Translations under genes and position numbers: made by a program | In this document: one piece after another, positions 1 through 5,017 of the stretch | How the letters are laid out: the number at the start of each line of letters is the position of its first letter | How positions within the stretch are numbered: the stretch's first letter is position 1 | The notes under the pieces: generated by a model | What the model was told of the DNA's origin: nothing | What the model saw: only the letters and a program-made list of their open reading frames with translations | The model's database searches: none | DNA from: JALOOE01 sp964423545 | Lineage (GTDB): Bacteria > Chloroflexota > Anaerolineae > CG2-30-64-16 | NCBI GenBank assembly: GCA_964423545.1 | Contig: CAYRFV010000357.1 | Location: 1-5,017, forward strand | DNA length: 5,017 bases | Direction: 5' to 3'

Positions 1-964
1 CCTGCACCAGGCCCACGATCCGCTGATGCTCGGCGACGGTGGTTACTTCATCGAGGCCATCCAACAGGATCAGGCAGCGGCCGTCTGCCAGTTGGCGATC
101 GATGAAACGCCCGGCGTTCGGAAAGCGCCAGCGGGCGAACTCGTCGGGCAGCGCATTCTCAAGTCGCGTCACGCCGGTCAGATCGCGCAGGCGGAGGAAG
201 ATCGGCGTGTAGGCCTTTAGGCGTTCGCGCCGCGCGCACATGTACGCCAGGTGGGTCAGGTAGGTGGTCTTGCCTGCGCCCGGCTCTCCCAAGACCACCA
301 ACCGGGGGAAGCGGCGGATGGCATCCCACGGATCGACGGCGCGCTCGGCTTGACGGCGCCTGCGGTCGTCGTCCCACTGGATCAAGTCCTCCAGTGTCGC
401 CCCGGCGCCGGTGTGAGTTTCCTCGGTCAGGCTGACAGGAACGTAGACCCGATCCAGCCGCACCTCGCGATCCACGATGTTGGACGAGGCGAGCCGTTGC
501 AGAGCAGCGGCCAACGTCTCGCGGTAAGCTTTGTCGTACCGCAACCGCAACACCGGCGCGTAGGCGAAGCGGTCGAACAAGAAGTGGAACAGACGGCTGG
601 CCCAGCGGCTGATGGTCTGGGCGATCTGATTCAAGAAGACGCCGACCAGGATGCCGCCCAGGATTGCCGCGATGAGACCGGCGAGGATCGGCTTCTTGTT
701 TTCTGCCCAGACTTGCTCCCACAAGCTGCCCGACGGTGTGGCAGTCGGAAGCGGTGTGGCCGGGATGACGATAATAGCTGGCGGTGAGGTCGGCGTGAAG
801 GCAGACGCGGTCTGGGTGGGCGGAACAGGAGTCACGGCGGCAGGGGGTGGGGTGTCGGTCGGCCCTGCTCTCATCGGCGTGGGAGACTGCGCGTGGACCG
901 AGACGTGTGTCGTCACCAGCCCCATGAAGATCAGGAGCAACAGCCATCGGCTCAGGTGTCTCAT
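1..964 (-). CDS. Membrane-anchored NACHT-domain STAND NTPase (partial, C-terminus beyond left edge)
   Basis: A reading frame on the minus strand starts at ATG 964-962 and stays open to the window edge, giving 321 residues. Residues 1-25 look like a signal peptide (MRHLSR, a hydrophobic core WLLLLIFMGLV, then a VHA/Q cleavage site). Residues 26-80 are rich in Pro and Thr. Residues 92-114 (PILAGLIAAILGGILVGVF) form one transmembrane helix followed by basic residues, which places the rest in the cytoplasm. A linker contains LDRVYVPVSL (170-179), a segment I recall before NACHT domains in Chloroflexi and cyanobacteria. Walker A is GEPGAGKT (226-233) and Walker B is LILLDGLDE (298-306) with the D-G-x-D-E signature of NACHT. 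Known of the family: NACHT proteins are oligomerising signal-transducing NTPases used in defence and regulation. The sensor or effector C-terminus is not visible. The start is 19 bp after the upstream oxidoreductase stop, with AGGCAGG just before the ATG. Confidence 0.9.
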   Translation of the reverse strand, partial: MRHLSRWLLLLIFMGLVTTHVSVHAQSPTPMRAGPTDTPPPAAVTPVPPTQTASAFTPTSPPAIIVIPATPLPTATPSGSLWEQVWAENKKPILAGLIAAILGGILVGVFLNQIAQTISRWASRLFHFLFDRFAYAPVLRLRYDKAYRETLAAALQRLASSNIVDREVRLDRVYVPVSLTEETHTGAGATLEDLIQWDDDRRRRQAERAVDPWDAIRRFPRLVVLGEPGAGKTTYLTHLAYMCARRERLKAYTPIFLRLRDLTGVTRLENALPDEFARWRFPNAGRFIDRQLADGRCLILLDGLDEVTTVAEHQRIVGLVQ

Positions 965-983
965 GCTGCCTGCCTTTCCAAGG

Positions 984-1973
984 CTACCGCGGGCTTGTCC
1001 GCCACTCCCGCAACACCTCGTCCATCACCCGGGTCGTGCGCGCGGCAGTGACCCCCGTGCTGGGACAGCGGCCCATCCCGTTCAGCTCATCCACGATGGT
1101 CTGGATTAATGGCTGCTGGACATGCACGGGGTTCTCGATGGCGAAGTGCGTGATGCCGGCGGCGGTGGTCAGGCTGATCGGCTCTGCGCCGAAGGTCGCG
1201 AAGGTGATCGCGCCCCGGCTGCCGGCAATCTCGGTCACGTCCAGGTCGTTCTCGGCCGTGAAACACCATCCTCCCGTCCCCAGCGCACCCGACGCAAACT
1301 CCCACGTCGCGGTCACGATATCCTCAGCAGGGTAGAGGCCGGCTTGATTGGCGGCCAGCCCCTTGACCCGCGTTAGCGGGCCGAGGAGGTAGTCGAGGAA
1401 ATCGAGCGTGTGGCTCGCCAGGTCCAGGAACTTGCCCCCGCCCGCGATCTCCGGCACGACCCGCCAGGGGCGCCGGCTGGGGTCGGCATCGTCGGGTGCG
1501 GGCCGCTGGCGCAGCGTGACGGTGACCAGACGCACCTGGCCGATGGCGCCCGATGCGATCAGCTCCTTGATTTTAAGAAAACGCGGGAGGCCGCGGCGGT
1601 AGTAGGCGACGAACAGCGGCACGTCTGCTGAGCGGCACGCGTCGAGCATCGCCTCACATTCCGCCAGGTTGCGCGCCATCGGCTTCTCCACGTAGACGGG
1701 CTTGCCCGCGCGGGCGCATGCCAGGGTGTACTCCATGTGAGAAGCGGGCGGGGTCGCTACATAGACGGCATCCACCTCAGGATCGGCGATGAGCGCCTGC
1801 GCGTTGTCATACCATTGCTGCACGCCGTGCCGCCGGGCATAGTCCTCGGCCAGCGCCGCGCTGCGCCGCATGACCGCCACCAGGGCCGAGTGTGTGGCCT
1901 TCTGGAAGCCTGGCCCGCTCTTGACCTCGGTCACGTTGCCGCAGCCGATGATGCCCCAACGAATCGTTCTCAT
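984..1973 (-). CDS. Gfo/Idh/MocA-family NAD(P)-dependent oxidoreductase
   Basis: A complete 329-residue protein of normal length for the Gfo/Idh/MocA family, cytosolic, oxidising or reducing a hydroxyl or keto group of a sugar, cyclitol or derivative. The N-terminal Rossmann domain starts MRTIRWGIIGCGNV, with the dinucleotide-binding GxGxxx at residues 7-12. The family EKP motif is at 96-98 (VYVEKPMA), where the lysine is the usual catalytic residue. The C-terminal domain carries GGGKFLDLASHTLDFLDYL (178-196), with D184 and H188 matching the conserved D-x3-H active-site pair. The VTEVKSGPGFQ segment after the glycine loop is seen in an uncharacterised Gfo/Idh subgroup, from memory. I chose ATG 1973-1971 because homology begins there. 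The frame extends upstream to a GTG at 2078, but those 35 residues are low in family character and overlap the promoter. The Shine-Dalgarno is weak (GGCGGC close to the ATG). It is transcribed divergently from the dehydrogenase at 2206. Substrate unknown; an inositol- or sugar-type dehydrogenase is plausible from the IolB-like neighbour. Confidence 0.92.
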   Translation of the reverse strand: MRTIRWGIIGCGNVTEVKSGPGFQKATHSALVAVMRRSAALAEDYARRHGVQQWYDNAQALIADPEVDAVYVATPPASHMEYTLACARAGKPVYVEKPMARNLAECEAMLDACRSADVPLFVAYYRRGLPRFLKIKELIASGAIGQVRLVTVTLRQRPAPDDADPSRRPWRVVPEIAGGGKFLDLASHTLDFLDYLLGPLTRVKGLAANQAGLYPAEDIVTATWEFASGALGTGGWCFTAENDLDVTEIAGSRGAITFATFGAEPISLTTAAGITHFAIENPVHVQQPLIQTIVDELNGMGRCPSTGVTAARTTRVMDEVLREWRTSPR

Positions 1974-1998
1974 TGAGCCGCCGTACTGCCCGGATTCT

Positions 1999-2028
1999 GC
2001 CTGGGCTCCGCGGGCGGGCCGCCCAGGC
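1999..2028 (-). other. Hairpin in the leader of the oxidoreductase transcript
   Basis: The arms 1999-2006 (GCCTGGGC) and 2021-2028 (GCCCAGGC) are perfect 8-bp inverted repeats around a 14-base GC-rich loop. If the promoter at 2063-2091 is used, this lies in the roughly 80-nt 5' leader, about 25 nt before the ATG at 1973. It could modulate translation or be incidental GC-rich structure. No riboswitch family is recognisable. Confidence 0.4.
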
Positions 2029-2056
2029 TGCTGCTTTTCGCTGCTGCCACCGAATA

Positions 2057-2071
2057 TGCTATCATATAGCA
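2057..2071. promoter_or_regulatory. Inverted repeat over the -10 box, candidate repressor operator
   Basis: TGCTATCATATAGCA is a perfect 6-3-6 inverted repeat (TGCTAT, CAT, ATAGCA) that covers the -10 element of the minus-strand promoter. Such placement is typical of a repressor operator. No regulator gene lies in the window, so the binding protein is unknown. Part of the symmetry could simply reflect two back-to-back -10-like elements (TATCAT on plus, TATGAT on minus). Confidence 0.45.
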
Positions 2072-2091
2072 CGGTCACACCCTCATGTCAA
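2063..2091 (-). promoter_or_regulatory. Sigma70-type promoter for the minus-strand oxidoreductase/NACHT unit
   Basis: Read on the minus strand, a perfect TTGACA (2091-2086) is followed by a 17-nt spacer and TATATG (2068-2063). The spacer ends in TGC, giving an extended -10 (TGn). An overlapping TATGAT (2066-2061) matches the -10 consensus better but at 19-nt spacing. The predicted start is near 2055, leaving a leader of about 80 nt before ATG 1973. This is a conspicuously AT-rich island in otherwise GC-rich sequence. Confidence 0.65.
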
Positions 2092-2093
2092 CT

Positions 2094-2125
2094 GGTGCAC
2101 CGGCAGTCCGGTGCACCGGCAGTCC
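2094..2125. repeat. Perfect tandem duplication of a 16-bp unit with a palindromic core
   Basis: GGTGCACCGGCAGTCC occurs twice head to tail with no gap (2094-2109 and 2110-2125). Each copy contains the 8-bp palindrome GGTGCACC. At the junction this extends to a perfect 12-bp palindrome CCGGTGCACCGG (2108-2119), and the first copy has the near-palindrome CTGGTGCACCGG (2092-2103). The repeats begin 2 bp upstream of the minus-strand -35 box, a normal activator position. A degenerate third copy (12 of 15 matches) may lie at 2161-2175. The TGGT..ACC layout loosely resembles FadR/GntR-type half sites, but that is a weak resemblance. Confidence 0.6.
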
Positions 2126-2146
2126 CACCCTGACCCTGAGAGTGGC

Positions 2147-2167
2147 GCAGCGGCAGCTCACCGCTGC
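2147..2167 (+). other. Hairpin upstream of the zinc dehydrogenase gene
   Basis: GCAGCGG (2147-2153) and CCGCTGC (2161-2167) form a perfect 7-bp stem with a 7-base loop. Two more pairs (2144-2145 with 2169-2170) follow across one mismatch. It ends 25 bases before the Shine-Dalgarno, so it would be in the 5' leader of the plus-strand transcript if that starts near 2070. No U-tract follows, so it does not look like an attenuator. Confidence 0.35.
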
Positions 2168-2191
2168 ACCTGAAGCCGCCCTGCAACGACG

Positions 2192-2198
2192 AAAGGAG
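2192..2198 (+). promoter_or_regulatory. Shine-Dalgarno that fixes the GTG start at 2206
   Basis: AAAGGAG is a strong match to the ribosomal anti-SD complement and sits 7 nt before GTG 2206-2208. This supports the GTG as the true start of the zinc dehydrogenase. Confidence 0.85.
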
Positions 2199-2205
2199 AT
2201 CGATC

Positions 2206-3258
2206 GTGAAAGCAGCGATCCTCTGCGACGACCGTGATATCCGCCTCAGTGAAGCGCCGGAGCCCCGGCTGCGGCCGGACGAAGTCCTGATCGAGACCGG
2301 ACACGCCGGCATCTGCGGCACCGATCTGCACATCTATCGCGGCGAGTTCCACAGCCGGGTCACATTCCCCGCCATCTTGGGCCATGAGTTCGGCGGCGTC
2401 ATCCGCGAGGTGGGCAGGGATGTGCGCGGCTTCCGGGCCGGCGATCGGGTGGCCGTGGATCCGATCATCTCGTGCCACGCCTGCCCGGCCTGTCTGTCCG
2501 GCCACATCAACGCCTGCCGGACGCTCAAGCTGCTCGGCGTCGACCTGGATGGCGGTTTCGGACAGTATGTGGCCGCGCCGAGCAGCCATCTCTTCCGGTT
2601 GCCCGACAGCGTCCCGATGGAATACGCGCCGATGGTGGAGATGTATGGCCTGGGCCATCACATCCTGTGGCGCGGGGGCGTCCAGCCGGGCGAGACGGTC
2701 GTCATTCTCGGCGCCGGCAAGCTGGGGCTGTCGGTGCTCGACGTGCTCTGCCACAGCGCGAGTCCAGGCCTCGCCATCATCACCGACGTGCAGCCCTTCC
2801 GGCTGGAGGTCGCGGCCAGGCTGGGCGCCGACTACGCCATCGATGCCGGGCACGAAGATCCTGTCGCCCGTGTTGCGGAGCTCACCCATGGCCTGGGCGC
2901 GGATTGTGTCATCGAATGTGTCGGTCACTATCACGAACTCGAGGGCCGGGAAGCGCCGCTGGCGCAGGCGGTCAAGATGATCCGGCCTGCCGGTCGCGTC
3001 GTGACGGCTGGGCTGGGGGAACAGCTATCCGCAGTCCATTTCAAGACCCTGGTGCTCAAAGAAGCGCAGATCATTGCCTCGCGCGTGACGCTCGGGGAGT
3101 TCCCGCGGGCGATCCAGATGATGAGCAAGGGCCTGCTGCACCCTGAACTGCTGGTCACCCATCGCATGGCGCTGCGGGAGGCGCCGCAGGCCTTTGCGCA
3201 GGTTGATCGCGACGACCCGAGCACGATCAAGGTGGTGCTCGACTTGCAGCGCGTCTGA
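2206..3258 (+). CDS. Zinc-dependent medium-chain alcohol/polyol dehydrogenase
   Basis: A complete 350-residue member of the zinc medium-chain dehydrogenase superfamily (threonine, sorbitol and butanediol dehydrogenase type), catalysing NAD(P)-dependent oxidation of a secondary alcohol in the cytosol. Catalytic zinc ligands are C37 (AGICGTDLHIY), H60-E61 (GHEFGGV) and probably E145. The structural zinc lobe is intact: C90, C93, C96 and C104 in the CxxCxxCx7C spacing. The Rossmann fold carries GAGKLG (169-174), and D194 at the end of the second strand suggests a preference for NAD over NADP. The gene starts at GTG with a strong Shine-Dalgarno. It leads a plus-strand pair with the IolB-like gene, 24 bp apart, and is divergent from a Gfo/Idh dehydrogenase, so a role in sugar or cyclitol breakdown is likely. 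Exact substrate cannot be read from the sequence. No clear promoter of its own: the best -10 (TATCAT, 2060-2065) has only a poor -35. Confidence 0.93.
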   Translation: MKAAILCDDRDIRLSEAPEPRLRPDEVLIETGHAGICGTDLHIYRGEFHSRVTFPAILGHEFGGVIREVGRDVRGFRAGDRVAVDPIISCHACPACLSGHINACRTLKLLGVDLDGGFGQYVAAPSSHLFRLPDSVPMEYAPMVEMYGLGHHILWRGGVQPGETVVILGAGKLGLSVLDVLCHSASPGLAIITDVQPFRLEVAARLGADYAIDAGHEDPVARVAELTHGLGADCVIECVGHYHELEGREAPLAQAVKMIRPAGRVVTAGLGEQLSAVHFKTLVLKEAQIIASRVTLGEFPRAIQMMSKGLLHPELLVTHRMALREAPQAFAQVDRDDPSTIKVVLDLQRV

Positions 3259-3271
3259 TCCTGAGCGCACC

Positions 3272-3277
3272 AGGAGG
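3272..3277 (+). promoter_or_regulatory. Shine-Dalgarno that decides the isomerase start
   Basis: AGGAGG at 3272-3277 is 5 nt before GTG 3283-3285. An earlier in-frame GTG at 3277 overlaps the Shine-Dalgarno itself and so cannot use it. The start at 3283 is therefore preferred, shortening the product by two residues. Confidence 0.85.
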
Positions 3278-3282
3278 TGTCT

Positions 3283-4101
3283 GTGTCGACCTATTTCACG
3301 ACGGTGGCGACTGCTCCCGGCCTGAACCGACTGCCGGCCAATCCGTGCCAACTGCTCGATTTCGCCTATCTCACCTTGATGGCCGGTGAGCGCTACGCGG
3401 CGGCCACGGGCGAGCGCGAAATGCTTGCGGTGGTCCTGGGCGGCCAGGGCGACTTCGTTGCTGCTGATCGCTCTTTCGCCGGGGTGGGCGGCCGGCCGAA
3501 CGTCTTTGCGGGCAAGCCCCATGCGGTCTACTTGCCGTGTGGCGTCGATTTCTCGATCACTGCGCGCACACGCCTGGAGGTGGCTCTGCTCAGTGCGCCG
3601 AGCGACCTGACCCTCGCGCCCTACGTCATCCGGCCCGAACAGGTGACATCCGGGGTGTGGGGTGCGGCGAATTTCAGCCGCAACTACCAGCAGATCCTGA
3701 CGGTTGCGGGCCAGCCTGACCTGCCGGCGCGGCGGCTGATTGCCGGGGAAACCTATGTGCCTTCGGGCAATTGGGCCACCTACCCCCCGCACAAGCACGA
3801 AGTGGACGATCTGCCGCGCGAGGCCTTTCAGGAGGAGATGTACTTCTTCAAGGTCAACCCACCCGACGGCTTCGGCATGGTGCGTTATTACAACGGAGAG
3901 GTCGACGCGGGCTACATCATCCAGGAGAACACGATCCTGATGGCGCCGAACGGCTATCACACCAACAACAGTGCGCCGGGCTACACCTGCTACTTCCTCT
4001 GGTTCATGGCCGGCGAGCAGCGCGTACAAGCCGTGGCCGACGATCCTGCCCTGAGTTGGGTGGGCCGCACCGTGCCGATGCTGAAGGCCCTGGGCCACTG
4101 A
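3283..4101 (+). CDS. IolB/KduI-family isomerase (5-deoxy-glucuronate isomerase-like)
   Basis: A complete 272-residue protein, the usual length for IolB, a bicupin-fold metal enzyme that isomerises 5-deoxy-D-glucuronate in myo-inositol catabolism. The diagnostic C-terminal half is present: NWATYPPHKHE (163-173), EEMYFFKVNPPDGFG (184-198), GYH (224-226), APGYTCYFLWFMAG (231-244) and DDPALSWV (253-260). H170, H172, E184 or E185, and H226 are the likely metal ligands by family analogy. Some positions depart from the IolB pattern I remember: PNGYHTNNS in place of PRGYHPVAA, and YFFK in place of YYYR or YYHR. So it may be a divergent paralogue acting on a related uronate. It starts at GTG with a strong Shine-Dalgarno and probably shares a transcript with the zinc dehydrogenase. 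No IolC, IolD or IolE is in view, so I give no gene symbol. Confidence 0.85.
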   Translation: MSTYFTTVATAPGLNRLPANPCQLLDFAYLTLMAGERYAAATGEREMLAVVLGGQGDFVAADRSFAGVGGRPNVFAGKPHAVYLPCGVDFSITARTRLEVALLSAPSDLTLAPYVIRPEQVTSGVWGAANFSRNYQQILTVAGQPDLPARRLIAGETYVPSGNWATYPPHKHEVDDLPREAFQEEMYFFKVNPPDGFGMVRYYNGEVDAGYIIQENTILMAPNGYHTNNSAPGYTCYFLWFMAGEQRVQAVADDPALSWVGRTVPMLKALGH

Positions 4102-4102
4102 A

Positions 4103-4128
4103 CGGTGCGGCGGACGCTCGCTGCACCG
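4103..4128 (+). terminator. Hairpin just after the isomerase stop, putative terminator
   Basis: CGGTGCGGCG (4103-4112) pairs with CGCTGCACCG (4119-4128) as a 10-bp stem with one G-U wobble and a 6-base loop, starting one base after the TGA. The wobble pairs only in plus-strand RNA (it becomes an A-C mismatch on the other strand), which favours a role ending the plus-strand operon. No U-tract follows, so it may act as a 3'-end stabiliser or a U-less terminator. It lies between convergent genes. Confidence 0.5.
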
Positions 4129-4172
4129 AAGACCGGGTCAGCCGGCCTCCGGTCAGCCGAGCGCCCCTGCGG

Positions 4173-4979
4173 CTACATCCCCAGCGGTGCGCGCAGCAGG
4201 CCGGCCGCGTCCAGCCGGATCAGACGACCGCGGTTGGCGATGCGCTCTTCGATCTCAAGGCGCTGCGCCTCGCGCGCGGCATCGTCTGCCAGTTCGACGC
4301 GCGCCACCGCCCTGGCCCATACCTGCTCGCGCCAGTGGGCAATCAGACGCAGCGTGAGCCACTCGTCCAGCGAACCAAGCACGCGATCGACGATGTCCAT
4401 CCACGGCGAGTAGTGCTCGACGATCTGGTCCTGCACGGCGTCGATCGTGTGACCGATGATCTCGTTGATGCGACAGTGGTCGAGGTAGCGCGCGTGCCGC
4501 TGATCGTCCGAGAGCGCCTGCCACTCCGGCGCCAGGACGTCGCCCAGGCACAACACCAGGTCATAGTTGATGTGCGCATTGATGCCGAGGAGCAGATGCT
4601 GCATCACCTCCAGGTCGGGGTCATTCGCCGCGTCGAAGGCCACGCGCCAGGCCGCCGGCACGCCGGCGGTTTTCGCCTCGTAGGCTTCTACGGCAGCGAA
4701 GTAGTATTCTGCGAACCGCTCCAGCAGATCGTGCACCCAGGGGGGATCGTGAAAATCACCGGCATGGACGGCAGCCAGCACATTGCGCGTCATCATGGCG
4801 TAACAACTCAAGAAGACGGCGCGGCGGTCGGCGGCAGCCTCCCACTGCTGGATGCGGTCCGCCATCCTGCGCGTGACCCCACGGCGATCGGCCGGCGGCA
4901 CTTCGCCGCTCAGCCACGGCAGGCGGGCGACAAGCTCCGAATCGGTCACGTCGGCCAGCTCCGCTAGAGCACCGGTCAA
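4173..4979 (-). CDS. DUF5995 family protein (start uncertain; may extend past right edge)
   Basis: A 268-residue, mostly alpha-helical, apparently soluble protein without signal peptide or membrane segments. It resembles DUF5995: an N-terminal MADRIQQWEA helix (39-48), then DPPWVHDLLERFAEYYFAA (78-96), AWRVAFDAA (110-118) and the hallmark LEVMQHLLLGINAHINYDL (123-141), with a C-terminal HCRINEIIGHTID (168-180) and WLTLRLIAHWREQVW (207-221). Several conserved-looking His and Asp residues (H127, H136, H168, H177, D180, H189) suggest metal or cofactor binding, but no function is established for the family. The TTG at 4979-4977 is the first start in view, with only a weak AGGCGG 12 nt upstream. 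ATG 4865 fits the usual family N-terminus, and the frame remains open to base 5017, so a longer protein is possible. It is convergent with the isomerase gene and probably unrelated to the catabolic genes. Confidence 0.8.
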   Translation of the reverse strand: MTGALAELADVTDSELVARLPWLSGEVPPADRRGVTRRMADRIQQWEAAADRRAVFLSCYAMMTRNVLAAVHAGDFHDPPWVHDLLERFAEYYFAAVEAYEAKTAGVPAAWRVAFDAANDPDLEVMQHLLLGINAHINYDLVLCLGDVLAPEWQALSDDQRHARYLDHCRINEIIGHTIDAVQDQIVEHYSPWMDIVDRVLGSLDEWLTLRLIAHWREQVWARAVARVELADDAAREAQRLEIEERIANRGRLIRLDAAGLLRAPLGM

Positions 4980-5017
4980 GTATTCGCGGCCGCCTGGTTC
5001 TGGCGGTCGGCGTGGCT

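Noticed and set aside
159..947. Minus-strand open frame of 262 codons in another frame within the NACHT region
   Set aside because: The overlapping frame starting at 964 has a signal peptide, membrane helix and Walker motifs; this one has only Arg/His/Pro-rich sequence.
2037..2065. A plus-strand promoter (TTCGCT, 17 nt, TATCAT) for the zinc dehydrogenase
   Set aside because: The -35 matches consensus at only two positions, and the -10 match comes from the inverted repeat. It could be activator-dependent, but is not supported enough to annotate.
1974..2078. A 35-residue upstream extension of the oxidoreductase from GTG 2078
   Set aside because: Family homology begins at the ATG at 1973, and the extension would overlap the inverted repeat and start upstream of the predicted transcription start near 2055.
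2158..2934. Minus-strand open frame of 258 codons antisense to the zinc dehydrogenase
   Set aside because: It lies opposite a complete dehydrogenase with all zinc ligands, and its product has low-complexity composition and no family signature.
3025..4098. Minus-strand open frame of 357 codons antisense to the dehydrogenase end and the isomerase
   Set aside because: Its translation is rich in Arg, His and Gln with no recognisable motif, while the plus strand encodes a motif-complete isomerase with a strong Shine-Dalgarno. It is a GC-rich antisense shadow.
4136..4159. Short direct repeat GGTCAGCCG (4136-4144 and 4151-4159) in the convergent spacer
   Set aside because: Nine bases in GC-rich sequence is easily chance, and there is no flanking structure suggesting an attachment site or mobile element end.
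3771..4967. Plus-strand open frame of 398 codons spanning the isomerase end and the DUF5995 region
   Set aside because: It overlaps two well-supported genes in other frames, crosses their convergent spacer, and its translation is Arg-rich without motifs.

Overview
The window is GC-rich and densely coding, with no RNA genes, CRISPR array or recognisable insertion sequence. The proteins look bacterial. The combination of a membrane-anchored NACHT NTPase with a Pro/Thr-rich segment, a DUF5995 protein and sugar or cyclitol catabolic enzymes fits an environmental Chloroflexota (Anaerolineae/Caldilineae-like) genome. That assignment is inference from protein style, not from any marker gene.

Layout from left to right: (1) 1-964, minus strand, the N-terminal 321 residues of a NACHT-type STAND NTPase that runs off the left edge. 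It has a signal peptide, a Pro/Thr-rich exocytoplasmic stretch, one transmembrane helix, a linker, then Walker A and Walker B. (2) 984-1973, minus strand, a complete Gfo/Idh/MocA-family NAD(P)-dependent oxidoreductase. The NACHT gene begins only 19 bp after its stop, so the two are probably co-transcribed. (3) 1974-2205, a 232-bp divergent intergenic region. It carries a good sigma70-like promoter facing the minus-strand genes, an inverted repeat over its -10 box, a perfect tandem 16-bp repeat with a palindromic core just upstream of the -35, and two hairpins. (4) 2206-3258, plus strand, a zinc-dependent medium-chain dehydrogenase. (5) 3283-4101, plus strand, an IolB/KduI-type isomerase 24 bp downstream, each gene with a strong Shine-Dalgarno. 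(6) 4102-4172, a short convergent spacer with a strong hairpin. (7) 4173-about 4979, minus strand, a DUF5995 protein whose frame stays open to the right edge.

Taken together, the Gfo/Idh dehydrogenase, the zinc dehydrogenase and the IolB-like isomerase look like a divergently transcribed catabolic set for a cyclitol or sugar-acid type substrate, controlled from the shared intergenic region. The rest of a myo-inositol pathway (IolC, IolD, IolE) is not in the window, so the substrate is not established. The most unusual item is the membrane-anchored NACHT protein placed in the same transcription unit as a metabolic dehydrogenase. Its effector or sensor C-terminus lies outside the window. I see no firm evidence of a wholly new system, but the NACHT gene and the regulatory intergenic region deserve a closer look.
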